From contig DDSP01000049.1 of NCBI GenBank assembly GCA_002343445.1, positions 1-64,000 of the forward strand: DNA of 64,000 bases. Reading direction: 5' to 3'. This DNA comes from Chthonomonas sp. UBA2387. Lineage in GTDB: Bacteria > Armatimonadota > Fimbriimonadia > Fimbriimonadales > Fimbriimonadaceae. Under the pieces are notes generated by a model. The model ran no database searches. It was not told the origin of the DNA and worked only from the letters and a program-made list of their open reading frames with translations. The stretch's first letter is position 1. Every line of letters begins with the position of its first letter. Below, one piece after another: positions 16,650-26,369 of this stretch. Both the position numbers and the translations under genes were made by a program.

Positions 16650-17510
16650 TCAGCCCTTGAGGGCTTCGGCGCCGCCGACCACTTCCAGGATTTCCTTGGT
16701 GATCGAGGCTTGCCGTTCGCGGTTCGCGCGCAACGTGAGCGAGTGGATCATCTTGCCCGCGTTGTCGGTCGCGCTGGTCATGGCCGTCATCCGCGAGCCA
16801 TGCTCCGAGGCCGTGGCCTCCAGCATCGCTTGCCAGACCACCGTGAGCAGGTAGCGGGGCAACAGTGCGCCCAGAATGGAAGCTGCTTCCGGCTCGAACA
16901 CATAGTCCGAGGTACCCGAGACGCCTTCTTCCGCGGGCGGGGGCGTGATGGGCAGCAACTGCACCACCTGCGGCGTCTGCCGAATGGCAGAATAGAACTT
17001 GGAGTAAGCGACGTAGACCGCGTCCACCTCGCCCGACAGGAACATCTGCTTGCAGTGCTCGGCCACGGCCACGGCATCTTCCAGCCGAGCACCGGACGAA
17101 GGCACGGTCACGTTGAGCGACACAGCGTAGCCACGCTTCGAAAGGAACTGGTTCCCCTTCTTGCCCACGGTCACCAGGGTGGCGGCCTCGTTCTTGGAAC
17201 GAAGGAAGTCCCACGCCTTGCGGATGATGTTCGTGTTGTACGAACCCGCAAGGCCTCGATCGGAAGACAGGACGATGAGGGCGTACTTCTGAACGGGGCG
17301 GACCTGCATCAGCGGATCGCTCGGCAGCTCTCCGGCACGCGAGAGCGACGACATCAGGTCGTAAAGTTTCTCGCTGTAGGGACGTGCCTCCAAAACGCGG
17401 TCGGTCGCCTTCTTCAGGCGCGCCGCAGCCACCAGCTTCATCGCTTTCGTGATCTGCTGGATGTTCTTGGCGCTTCGGATGCGCGCGCGGATCTGCTTCA
17501 GTGAGGCCAT
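16650..17510 (-). CDS. atpG: ATP synthase subunit gamma
   Basis: Central-stalk subunit of F1. The 286-residue protein has the gamma N-terminal helix (IRARIRSAKNIQQITKAMKL) and the C-terminal helix (RMTAMTSATDNAGKMIHSL, then QASITKEILEVVGGAEAL). It is the last gene of the operon here, starting 3 bases after atpA. In most bacteria atpD and atpC follow; here the convergent Phd antitoxin follows instead, so the beta and epsilon genes must be elsewhere. Confidence 0.97.
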   Translation of the reverse strand: MASLKQIRARIRSAKNIQQITKAMKLVAAARLKKATDRVLEARPYSEKLYDLMSSLSRAGELPSDPLMQVRPVQKYALIVLSSDRGLAGSYNTNIIRKAWDFLRSKNEAATLVTVGKKGNQFLSKRGYAVSLNVTVPSSGARLEDAVAVAEHCKQMFLSGEVDAVYVAYSKFYSAIRQTPQVVQLLPITPPPAEEGVSGTSDYVFEPEAASILGALLPRYLLTVVWQAMLEATASEHGSRMTAMTSATDNAGKMIHSLTLRANRERQASITKEILEVVGGAEALKG

Positions 17511-17513
17511 GGC

Positions 17514-19037
<1,524 letters not shown>

Positions 19038-19055
19038 GGGTGAAACCTAGGGATT

Positions 19056-19604
19056 CTATGCGGATCGCAATTCGGACTTGAGCTTGTCGCGCAATCGCGC
19101 CAGCCGTCCGCGTACCGTCCCATCCAGGACGAAATTGTCGTAGGCGACGCGAATGCCGCCGATCATGTTGGGGTCGAGTTCGTACTCGGCCTCGATGCGC
19201 TTGCCGGTCTGGGCGCCGAGCTTCTCCAAGAGCTTGCTCCGGACATCGTCTGGGACATCGGCCCGCGAAGAGACCTTGACGTGCAACACGTTGTCGTGCT
19301 CGCGTCGCAGGTCTTGGAACTTGGCGTACATCGGGCGCATCTCGGCCTCTCGGCGCTTGTCCACCATCAGGCGCAGGGCCTGAAGGACGAGCGGCGAAAC
19401 GCTGCCGCCGAAAACCAAAGCCAGCAGCTCCGACTTCTTGCGACGATCCGAGACCGGACTCATCAGAAAGGCATGCAAGGCAGGATGCCCCTCGATGGAG
19501 GCGAGCACCTCGCCCAGATCGTTTTCGACCTGGCCGATCGCTCCCGCCTTCTCAGCCGCGTTGAACAGGGCTTGGGCGTACCGTCCGGCGACGCGCTGGT
19601 CCAT
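19056..19604 (-). CDS. atpH: ATP synthase subunit delta
   Basis: Peripheral-stalk subunit that ties the b subunits to the top of F1. The 182-residue protein has the delta/OSCP opening RVAGRYAQALFNAAEKAGAI, a helical N-domain, and the conserved C-terminal DPNMIGGIRVAYDNFVLDGT. Normal length. It lies 3 bases after atpF and 18 bases before atpA. Confidence 0.96.
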   Translation of the reverse strand: MDQRVAGRYAQALFNAAEKAGAIGQVENDLGEVLASIEGHPALHAFLMSPVSDRRKKSELLALVFGGSVSPLVLQALRLMVDKRREAEMRPMYAKFQDLRREHDNVLHVKVSSRADVPDDVRSKLLEKLGAQTGKRIEAEYELDPNMIGGIRVAYDNFVLDGTVRGRLARLRDKLKSELRSA

Positions 19605-19607
19605 GGT

Positions 19608-20228
19608 TTAGCGCGGGGCCTCCACGGTTTCCAGAAAGTCGGCGACCAGCTTCCGGTTGCGCTCTTCGTCCACGTTGGCTTCGACGAGCTTCTCCGTGGC
19701 CTGCAGCGCCAACTCGACGACGTAGTGGCGCAATTCGGCGATCGCCTGTTGCTTCTGGGCCTCGATCTCGCGGGCCGCGCTGGCTTTGAGTTCCTCGGCC
19801 TTGACGCCGGCTTCCGCCATCATCTGCTGGCGAAGGCTCTGCGCCTCTTTGATCTGGCCTTGGATCTGTTCCCGCGCGTCGGCCTCGGTCTGAACCAGTC
19901 GCCGTTCGTAGTCCTGCTTCATCTGCGTCATTTCTGCGCGCAGATTCTCCGCCTCGCCGAACGTGCGTTCCAGTTCCGTCGTGCGGTTCTGGATGGCTTC
20001 CGCGAGCGGAGCGATGAAGAAGAACTTGATGACGGGGAACAGGATCAGCAGAACGCCGATGATGGAGATCGTCTTGCCCGGATCGAGGGGGATGCCCTGC
20101 GCTTCGAGCGTCTTGATGAACTCCAGCTTGACGTTCTTCGAGAACCAGAAGCCTCCGAACATCAGAACGGCGCCGACGATGATGCCGACGATGGCTGGAG
20201 GTCCTGACGATTGCTTCGCGTTGCTCAT
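19608..20228 (-). CDS. atpF: ATP synthase subunit b
   Basis: Peripheral-stalk subunit: a membrane anchor followed by a long charged coiled coil (residues about 95-190; ELERTFGEAENLRAEMTQMK and onward). The 206-residue form is longer than the usual 160 because about 60 residues with an extra hydrophobic segment (IVGIIVGAVLMFGGFWF) precede the standard anchor (ISIIGVLLILFPVIKFFF). Two membrane segments are thus predicted. ATG 20228 is chosen; the upstream open part is not conserved. Confidence 0.92.
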   Translation of the reverse strand: MSNAKQSSGPPAIVGIIVGAVLMFGGFWFSKNVKLEFIKTLEAQGIPLDPGKTISIIGVLLILFPVIKFFFIAPLAEAIQNRTTELERTFGEAENLRAEMTQMKQDYERRLVQTEADAREQIQGQIKEAQSLRQQMMAEAGVKAEELKASAAREIEAQKQQAIAELRHYVVELALQATEKLVEANVDEERNRKLVADFLETVEAPR

Positions 20229-20286
20229 GGTGATTGGCGCGCTTCCGGCGGCTCGACGCCCCGGAAGCGCGGACTCCAAGGGGGAA

Positions 20287-20499
20287 CTAGATCTTCAGCG
20301 AGCCGGGCACGATGAAGACGGTCAGCAGGAAGACCAACTCGACAAAGGCCAGGGCGATGAGCATCGCGACCTGAATCTTGCCGATGGCTTCGGGCTGCCG
20401 GGACATACCCTGCATCGCGCCGTTGCCGATCATGCCGAGACCGATGCCGACGCCCAGCGCGGCGAGTCCGATTCCGAGACCAAAAATGTGACCAGTCAT
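20287..20499 (-). CDS. atpE: ATP synthase subunit c
   Basis: Rotor-ring proteolipid of 70 residues with two hydrophobic helices. The first carries the Gly-rich pattern (GLGIGLAALGVGIGLG); the ion-carrying Glu is in ALAFVELVFLLT of the second. Glu is not followed by Ser or Thr, and the helix-1 Gln of sodium-type rings is lacking, so proton coupling is inferred. ATG 20499 has AGGAGG about 15 bases upstream; the longer open frame adds a non-hydrophobic head that does not fit. Confidence 0.96.
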   Translation of the reverse strand: MTGHIFGLGIGLAALGVGIGLGMIGNGAMQGMSRQPEAIGKIQVAMLIALAFVELVFLLTVFIVPGSLKI

Positions 20500-20563
20500 T
20501 GTCTTTGCTTGTTTCCTCCTGATCGGGCCGGGGCCGAGCCCAGACACCGCCAGTCATTCATTG

Positions 20564-21382
20564 TCAGTGGGCCGGCGCGACCTCCGCGTGACCCGCTTCC
20601 GCCTCATGGCCGTGACCGTGGTCGTCGTCGTGGTGGGTCACCAGCGACAGATACACGGCGGTCAGGAGACAGAAAATCATGGCTTGCACCACCACCGTGA
20701 GGAGCTTGATGGGCAAGAGGAACGCGCCGAACGGGACGTAGATCCCCGCTCCAAGCGTGTTCATGGCTTCGGCGGCGCGGTGGCCACCGTCGATGTTTCC
20801 AAAGAGTCGCAACGAGAGCGACACGTTCTTCATCAGTTCGCTGACGATCTCGATGACGAAGATGATGGGCGAGATCAGCAACGCCAGGAAGCCGCCGAGC
20901 TTCGGCCCGGCGAAGTGGCCCAGGTGGCCGAACAGACCGTTCGCCCGGATGCCCTCGTACTGGACGTAGGCGACCGAGACGAGGGCCAGCCCGAGATTGA
21001 AACTGAGGTCGGCGGTCGGCGATGTGGGGAAGAAGAGCGCAAGGAGGTTGCCGCTGAACACCAACATCCACATCGTCATGATCATCGGCACGTAACGGCG
21101 CCCGTGAGCTCCGATCGTCCCGACGCACATGTTCTCGATGAACAAATAGACCTGCTCGAAGAGCTGAGTGAGCTTGTTCGTGAAGAACCGGTTGTTCAGC
21201 CCCTTCTTGGCCTGGGCCATCAGAACGAACAGCGTCCCCACGACGATCGCCACATAGACCAGCAACCCCTCCCAACTCACCCACGCATGGCCATCGCCGT
21301 GATCGCCGCCGTGGCTTTCGGCCCCGTGAGGCTCCTCCACAGACGCGATGAGTTGGCTTGATTGTGTGATCCAGTCGCCCAT
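20564..21382 (-). CDS. atpB: ATP synthase subunit a
   Basis: Membrane stator forming the proton half-channels. The 272-residue protein has five or six hydrophobic segments and the essential arginine in MKNVSLSLRLFGNI. It is flanked by His/Asp-rich soluble ends: EEPHGAESHGGDHGDGH near the N-terminus and THHDDDHGHGHEAEAGH at the C-terminus. These His clusters are not part of the core family and could bind metal ions or protons. It follows atpI by 21 bases and precedes atpE. Confidence 0.97.
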   Translation of the reverse strand: MGDWITQSSQLIASVEEPHGAESHGGDHGDGHAWVSWEGLLVYVAIVVGTLFVLMAQAKKGLNNRFFTNKLTQLFEQVYLFIENMCVGTIGAHGRRYVPMIMTMWMLVFSGNLLALFFPTSPTADLSFNLGLALVSVAYVQYEGIRANGLFGHLGHFAGPKLGGFLALLISPIIFVIEIVSELMKNVSLSLRLFGNIDGGHRAAEAMNTLGAGIYVPFGAFLLPIKLLTVVVQAMIFCLLTAVYLSLVTHHDDDHGHGHEAEAGHAEVAPAH

Positions 21383-21403
21383 AGACGCAGAAAAAGCGGG
21401 GGA

Positions 21404-21793
21404 CTAGCTTTGCGCCAGCACCCACCCGACCAGCGCCGAGTATACCAGCCCAAGCCCCATCAAAAAGCAACACGGGGCCATGCCCCCGATTCGCCCCGCC
21501 ACCAGCCATGCCACCCAGAGCAGGGGGATCTTGAACAAGAACGCCCCGATCAGCACGAATTGCATCGCCGCCGAAGGCGGACGGTCCCGGCACCAGTCGC
21601 CCAAGAGCCGCACCACGCCCCACAGCGCCAGAATGCTGAACGTCGTGGCGAACAGCCCGAGCGCCATCCCGTATGCGCCCTGCGGGCCAGAAACGTAACC
21701 CGACGCAACGCACGCAGAAACCGCCGAGGCGACCCACGTCCGCCAATCCAACAGCGCCGCCCGCCACCCGCGCCGCTCAACGTTGGTTGACAT
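21404..21793 (-). CDS. AtpI-like small membrane protein of the ATP synthase operon
   Basis: A 129-residue protein with four hydrophobic segments (VASAVSACVASGYVSG, LFATTFSILALWGVV, FVLIGAFLFKIPLLWVAWLV, FLMGLGLVYSALVGWVL). Position between atpZ and atpB and topology fit ATP synthase subunit I, which helps c-ring assembly in other bacteria. Sequence similarity is low in this family, so the assignment leans on context. It overlaps the end of atpZ by 17 bases. Confidence 0.72.
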   Translation of the reverse strand: MSTNVERRGWRAALLDWRTWVASAVSACVASGYVSGPQGAYGMALGLFATTFSILALWGVVRLLGDWCRDRPPSAAMQFVLIGAFLFKIPLLWVAWLVAGRIGGMAPCCFLMGLGLVYSALVGWVLAQS

Positions 21794-22136
21794 ACTTCAC
21801 CGACTTCCAAGCCGCCAACGCGATCGCCAGAACGCACGCCACCAAGGTCAGGATGGGCGTCCACCCACGAATCCCGGCGTTCTCCAGGAGCCAACCCACT
21901 CCATAACCGGCAAGCGGCAAACCAAGGATCGTGTACGCAAGGCTGAGACCGATACCCGCGCCTCGGACGGATTCCGCATCCGAGGCCCGCTCCGCTCGAA
22001 CCGCGGCCTGCTCGGTCTCGTGGACTTCCCTGCGTGCGCGCGTCTTGGCCTCGAACGCGGCGAGCCGCGCCTCCAGTTCGGGGTCCAGGTCGGGCATTTC
22101 CGGTTGCGGGGTCTTCGGAGCGTCGCCGTCCGTCAT
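21777..22136 (-). CDS. atpZ: AtpZ/AtpI-family protein
   Basis: A 119-residue protein with a charged N-terminal region predicted as coiled coil (ELEARLAAFEAKTRARREVH) and two C-terminal membrane helices (GIGLSLAYTILGLPLAGYGV and ILTLVACVLAIALAAWKSV) that match the AtpZ family. Such proteins sit at the start of many F-type operons and are proposed to help magnesium or calcium uptake or ring assembly. ATG 22136 follows TACCCT (22151-22146) by 9 bases, so the operon transcript is probably leaderless. Divergent from recG, with only 28 bases between. Confidence 0.85.
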   Translation of the reverse strand: MTDGDAPKTPQPEMPDLDPELEARLAAFEAKTRARREVHETEQAAVRAERASDAESVRGAGIGLSLAYTILGLPLAGYGVGWLLENAGIRGWTPILTLVACVLAIALAAWKSVKYVNQR

Positions 22137-22145
22137 ACTTCCTAT

Positions 22146-22151
22146 AGGGTA
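22146..22151 (-). promoter_or_regulatory. -10 box TACCCT of the ATP synthase operon
   Basis: TACCCT on the minus strand ends 9 bases before the atpZ ATG. The intergenic space to recG is only 28 bases, so any -35 region lies inside recG. The plus strand here has TACACG 9 bases before the recG ATG, a one-mismatch version of the same box. Confidence 0.5.
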
Positions 22152-22164
22152 CACGAACCGACGC

Positions 22165-24330
22165 ATGTCTACGTCTCCGGCCAAGCAAAGCCCGAAGTCG
22201 TTGGACGATCCCATCCAATTCGTCAAGGGGGTCGGACCCAACAAGGCGATGAAGCTCCGCAAGCTGGGGTTGCACACCGTGCGCGACGTGCTCTATCACA
22301 TCCCTTGGCGGTACGAAGACCGGCGCAACCTGCCCGCGATCGGCGACCTGCGCGTCGGCCAAGAAGTCACGGTGCGCGGGCACGTGCTCTCGGTGGACGG
22401 TCGCCCCACGCGCGGCGGCATGCATCTGGTCAAAGCCACGCTCACCGATGGCACGGGCCAGGTCACGCTGGTCTGGTTCAACAAGCGTTGGCTCCACCAG
22501 GCCCTACAACGGCACGAGGAGATTCTCGCGTTTGGAACCGTCAAAGCGGCCAACTGGGGCGTGGAGATCCACTCGCCCGAATGGGAGCCCGTGGACGAAG
22601 ACGAGGACGCCGAGGCGTTCGCGCGGCTGCTCCCCGTCTACAAACTGACCGAAGGCGTGGACCAACGGCTCGTTCGCTCAGCCGCAGAGCGGGTCGTCGA
22701 ATCCTATGTGGACCTGGTGCAGGAGCCCATTCCCAAGTCCCTTCGCGATGCCCACGGCTTTCTAGGTCTGAAGTCGGCGCTCCGCCAAGTCCATCGCCCC
22801 GAGAACGAACACGAAGCGAAAGCCGGCCGCGACCGCCTGGTGTTCGAAGAATTCCTCGTCTCGCAACTGGCGCTCGCCATGCGCCGGGCAGAGATTCAAG
22901 CCGAGGTCGGCATTGCCTTCCCCATCTCCCAACTGACGGGGCGGGAGCGCACGTCGGGCACGCTGTTCGAGGAAAGGCACGCCGAAGAACCCGGCGACGA
23001 GGGCCCGCTCTGGGCCGAAGTCCACAAGATGCTCCCGTTCGAGTTGACCAACGCCCAGCGGCGCGTGATCGGCGAGATCTGGGGCGACATGGAACAGCCC
23101 CATCCCATGAACCGGCTGCTGCAAGGCGACGTGGGCTCGGGCAAAACCGCCGTCGCCGCCGCCGCGATCCTGGCCGCCGTCCGCTGCGGCTATCAGGCGG
23201 CCATCATGGCCCCGACCGAAATCCTCGCCGAGCAACACATCGCCTGTTTTAGGCAGTACTTCAACCCCGTGGGGATCGAAGTCGCTCTGCTGGTGGGCAA
23301 GCAAACCGCCGCCCAGAAGCGCAAACAGCGCGACCGGGTGGCTTCGGGCGAAGCCCGAGTGGCCGTCGGCACCCATGCCCTGATCCAAGAGAGCGTCCAG
23401 TTCCAGAAGCTCGGCCTGATCGTGGTGGACGAGCAACACCGGTTCGGCGTGCTTCAGCGCGCCACGCTGCACGAGAAGGGCTACGGCAACCCCGACGTGC
23501 TCGTCATGACGGCCACACCCATCCCGCGCACGCTCTCGATGACGCTCTACGGCGACATGGACACTTCGATCCTCGACGAGAAGCCCAAGGGCCGAAGGGA
23601 AATCAAGACGCATTGGAAACAACCCGGCGAACGCGAGGCCGTCTACGAACTGGTCCGGGAGTTCCTAGAGGCCGGCAAGCAGGCCTACTTCGTTTGCCCC
23701 CTGGTCGGCGAGTCCGAAAAGCTGACCGTGCAAGCCGCCGAAGACCTTTACTATCGGCTGTCCAAGGTCACCTACCCCGACCTGCGCGTGGGGATGCTGC
23801 ACGGCCAGATGAAAAACTCCGAGAAGGAGGAGACGATGGAGCGGTTCCGTCGCGGCGAACTCGACATCCTGGTCAGCACCACCGTCATCGAAGTCGGCGT
23901 GGACGTCCCGAACGCGACGGTGATGGTCATCGAAGACGCCAACCGATTCGGGCTGGCGCAGCTGCACCAGTTGCGCGGACGCGTGGGCCGCGACGCCCAC
24001 CAATCGTATTGCATCCTGATCGGCGAAGCCACGACCGAGGACGCCCGCGAACGACTGAACGTGATGGTTTCGACGAACGACGGCTTCGAAATCGCTCGGA
24101 AGGACATGGAGATTCGCGGCCCCGGCGAAATCGCGGGCACGAAGCAGAGCGGAAACCTGGGATTCGAAATCGCCGACCTGCGGCGGGACGCGCACCTGCT
24201 GACCATCGCGAGACAGGCCGCGCTCGGCGTGATCGAGTCGGACCCCCGGCTGGAGCGATTCGAGCACTCGCGCCTATTGCCCCGTGTGCTGGAGCGCCGC
24301 ACCCGCACGGCCCTAGTGCCGCAGGCGTAA
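22165..24330 (+). CDS. recG: ATP-dependent DNA helicase RecG
   Basis: Branch-migration helicase that remodels stalled forks and Holliday junctions. The 721-residue protein has the N-terminal wedge/OB domain (IQFVKGVGPNKAMKLRKLGL opening, then RVGQEVTVRGHVLSV), Walker A GDVGSGKT (residues 321-328), DEQH (422-425), motif III TATPIPRTL, and motif VI QLRGRVGR. Length is a little above the usual 690 because of an acidic insertion (PVDEDEDAEAF). ATG 22165 follows the family start. It diverges from the ATP synthase operon; the foreign island begins within 60 bases of its stop. Confidence 0.97.
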   Translation: MSTSPAKQSPKSLDDPIQFVKGVGPNKAMKLRKLGLHTVRDVLYHIPWRYEDRRNLPAIGDLRVGQEVTVRGHVLSVDGRPTRGGMHLVKATLTDGTGQVTLVWFNKRWLHQALQRHEEILAFGTVKAANWGVEIHSPEWEPVDEDEDAEAFARLLPVYKLTEGVDQRLVRSAAERVVESYVDLVQEPIPKSLRDAHGFLGLKSALRQVHRPENEHEAKAGRDRLVFEEFLVSQLALAMRRAEIQAEVGIAFPISQLTGRERTSGTLFEERHAEEPGDEGPLWAEVHKMLPFELTNAQRRVIGEIWGDMEQPHPMNRLLQGDVGSGKTAVAAAAILAAVRCGYQAAIMAPTEILAEQHIACFRQYFNPVGIEVALLVGKQTAAQKRKQRDRVASGEARVAVGTHALIQESVQFQKLGLIVVDEQHRFGVLQRATLHEKGYGNPDVLVMTATPIPRTLSMTLYGDMDTSILDEKPKGRREIKTHWKQPGEREAVYELVREFLEAGKQAYFVCPLVGESEKLTVQAAEDLYYRLSKVTYPDLRVGMLHGQMKNSEKEETMERFRRGELDILVSTTVIEVGVDVPNATVMVIEDANRFGLAQLHQLRGRVGRDAHQSYCILIGEATTEDARERLNVMVSTNDGFEIARKDMEIRGPGEIAGTKQSGNLGFEIADLRRDAHLLTIARQAALGVIESDPRLERFEHSRLLPRVLERRTRTALVPQA

Positions 24331-24381
24331 CCAGGACCCTGTCAAGCAATTTGGAGGTGGATCCATACGATTCCTTGCCTT

Positions 24382-24585
24382 TTGGCGAAGGTTCCGTTGT
24401 ATGATGGACACGGGAACATGATCGCGACGCTGACGAAAGGCTCGGGCGGGACGTACCAGGTCTCGGCCCGAAGGTACACGGACCCTTGGGGGGTCACGCG
24501 CGTCGGCGCGTCCGCCGGCTCGCCGGACCAGCGCTACTGCGCCAACCTGGGGCCCCGGCAGGACGACGAGAGTGGCCTGACGTAC
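24382..24585 (+). pseudogene. RHS-repeat core fragment fused to hsdM remnant
   Basis: The first 68 codons of an open frame (TTG start assumed) read YDGHGNMIATLTKGSGGTYQ, then RRYTDPWGVTRVG and DDESGLTYW, the conserved run of the RHS/YD-repeat core just before its RARYYDP end. The RHS part stops at TYW, where the motif should continue, and sequence like type I methyltransferase follows in the same frame. RHS proteins are large secreted toxins or cell-surface shells, so this is a short relic, not a working one. It marks the left edge of the island. Confidence 0.7.
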
Positions 24586-25242
24586 TGGAAGTACGGCACC
24601 CCGCCCGCCAACAACGCGAACTTCGCCTGGATGCAGCACATGCTCCACCACCTCGCCCCGACGGGCTCGATGGCCCTGCTGCTGGCGAACGGCTCCATGG
24701 CCAGCAACGCGGGCGGCGACGGGAGGATTCGGAAGGCGTTGGTCGAAGCTGACGTGGTCGAGGCATCGTCGCTTTGCCGGGCCAGGTCTTTACCAAACGC
24801 CGCCTTCCACGCTTGCATTTGGTTCCTGGCCAAGAAGAGCAAGGGGCATCGCGCCGGGCGGATCCTTTTCATGGACGCCAGAGAGATGGGCTAAATGAAG
24901 GACCGGGTGCTACGCGACTTCCCGGCAAAGGACTTCGCCCAGATCGCCGACACCTCCCACCGCTGGCAATCCCCCTCCCCTGTTTCTCCCGAAATGGGGG
25001 AGCCGGCAGACGAGGACGTGGCCGGTTTCTTCAAGTCGGCGATGCTAGAAGAGGTGCGGCGGCACGACTTCGTGTTGACGCCGGGGCGATACGTAGGCGC
25101 GGGAGCCGCTTCGGAAGGGGAAGAGCCGTTCGAGAAGAAGTTTGCTTGGCTGAGCAAGCAACTTGAGGAGCATCTCACCGAGTCGGACCGGCTTCAAGTG
25201 GTCATTCGGGGCAACCCGACTAGAGTGAGGAGCCGAGTATGA
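24586..25242 (+). pseudogene. hsdM: C-terminal remnant of type I restriction-modification methyltransferase HsdM
   Basis: Continues in frame from the RHS fragment: KYGTPPANNANFAWMQHMLH, HLAPTGSMALLLANGSMASN, then IWFLAKKSKGHRAGRILFMD, as in the N6-adenine methyltransferase subunit HsdM. Between 24764 and 24795 the frame is shifted: the other frame gives IVALPGQVFT, the normal continuation, so one base is lost near 24764 and one gained near 24795. A TAA at 24892 replaces the expected tyrosine codon; the same frame then resumes (FKSAMLEEVRRHDFVLTPGR YVGAG, given here in two parts) to the family C-terminus. The N-terminal half, including the NPPF catalytic motif, is missing. It overlaps the next gene by ATGA. 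Confidence 0.85.
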
Positions 25243-26075
25243 GCAAGTCGGCAAATCCAGTCGCCTCTGTCGAGACCAACCTCGACCAATACCGTGCCGA
25301 CCTAAAGGCTCTCGTCGAAAGAGGTGAACTTCTCCTTCACTCGTTGTGCGCTAAATATGTCCCAGAGCAGTTTGATGCCGCCTACAAGAAGGCTGGAACT
25401 GATGTCAAGGCATATCGAGCCCAGTTGCCCCCGTTCAAGACTGCGTACCAAGCCTGGTATTCGGAGGCACTCGCTCTCATTCGACAGTTGCTCCCTGATA
25501 GGGTCGCTGACTTCGAGCAGCACTACAAGAAGCCAAAGACCCGCAAGGGCATCACCTTCGAGAACTATCGAATCGAAGATGCACTCCAAGGCCTGACCGT
25601 AACAAGGACAGCGCTTCAGGAGAAAGTGGTAGGGCCCGACGCTGCGATACCGCATGTCGAGCAGCAGTTGGCCATCCTAAGAGCGGTTGAGCGTCGATTT
25701 GAGAGTTCGCTCTTCGACATCCGTCAACTGGTGCAAGCAGACCTCTTCGACTCGGAACTCGATGCAGCTCGTGAACTGCTGAAGAGTGGCTTCGGACGAG
25801 CTGCTGGCGCAGTCTCTGGTGTTGTTCTGGAGAGACACCTGGGTCAGGTGGCACAGAATCATCAACTGGTCACTCGGAAGGCTCACCCGACCATCAGCGA
25901 CTTCAACGACCTCTTGAAGACTAGCAACGTGCTGGATGTGCCAGCCTGGCGACAGGTACAAAGGCTGGGGGACCTGCGCAACCTCTGCGACCACAACAAG
26001 CACCGGGACCCAACAAATGAGGAGGTCGAGGAGCTCATCTCTGGAATTGAAAAACTCACGAAGACGCTCTTCTAG
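25239..26075 (+). CDS. Hypothetical HEPN-motif protein of the island
   Basis: A 278-residue helical protein. The C-terminal part contains LGDLRNLCDHNKHRDPTNEE, an R-x4-H pattern (Arg-Asn-Leu-Cys-Asp-His) after a helix, as in HEPN-fold RNases and HEPN proteins of defence and toxin-antitoxin systems; the helix RAAGAVSGVVLERHLGQVA before it fits too. The N-terminal half has no motif I recognise. It overlaps the hsdM remnant by ATGA, a layout in which accessory genes are coupled to RM methyltransferases. Codon use (more AGG, AGA, CTC, AAG and A/T at third positions) and lower GC than the flanking genes indicate transfer. An RNase role is inference. Confidence 0.7.
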   Translation: MSKSANPVASVETNLDQYRADLKALVERGELLLHSLCAKYVPEQFDAAYKKAGTDVKAYRAQLPPFKTAYQAWYSEALALIRQLLPDRVADFEQHYKKPKTRKGITFENYRIEDALQGLTVTRTALQEKVVGPDAAIPHVEQQLAILRAVERRFESSLFDIRQLVQADLFDSELDAARELLKSGFGRAAGAVSGVVLERHLGQVAQNHQLVTRKAHPTISDFNDLLKTSNVLDVPAWRQVQRLGDLRNLCDHNKHRDPTNEEVEELISGIEKLTKTLF

Positions 26076-26090
26076 TCAGAAGCAATCACT

Positions 26091-26360
26091 ATGAATACAT
26101 ACAGAGCTATTGTTCGATTCAGCCTTGACGGAGATGACGGAACCTACACCACTAAGTTCCGAAGTCGTTTTCAGGTACTTGGCTTTCAGAAAATCGGCAC
26201 CTCGACTTGGAACAATGACACCTTGCCTGAAGCCAACCTGGCCCAACTCGCCGACCTGCTGCGCGACATAACCAACGTGTCCGGCATCTCCGCGGGCAAA
26301 GTAAAGCTCGACCATATCTGGAGCTACGTAGACATCCCACACTCTGGAGCGAAGATTTAG
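26091..26360 (+). CDS. Small protein with possible ferredoxin-like fold
   Basis: An 89-residue protein starting MNTYRAIVRFSLDGDDGTYT with a beta strand, then a helix (FRSRFQVLGFQKIGTSTW), a helix (LAQLADLLRDITNV) and a final strand (KVKLDHIWSYVDIP). This beta-alpha-beta-beta-alpha-beta order recalls the ferredoxin-like fold of Cas2 and VapD-type small nucleases, but no catalytic residue can be set and I do not claim the family. It starts 15 bases after the HEPN gene and ends 9 bases before the HNH gene, so the three are probably one operon. Confidence 0.6.
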   Translation: MNTYRAIVRFSLDGDDGTYTTKFRSRFQVLGFQKIGTSTWNNDTLPEANLAQLADLLRDITNVSGISAGKVKLDHIWSYVDIPHSGAKI

Positions 26361-26369
26361 GCTGAACCA

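Noticed and set aside
26091..26360. Calling the 89-residue protein Cas2
   Set aside because: No CRISPR repeats and no cas1 in the window, and the catalytic Asp cannot be set; only the strand order is similar.
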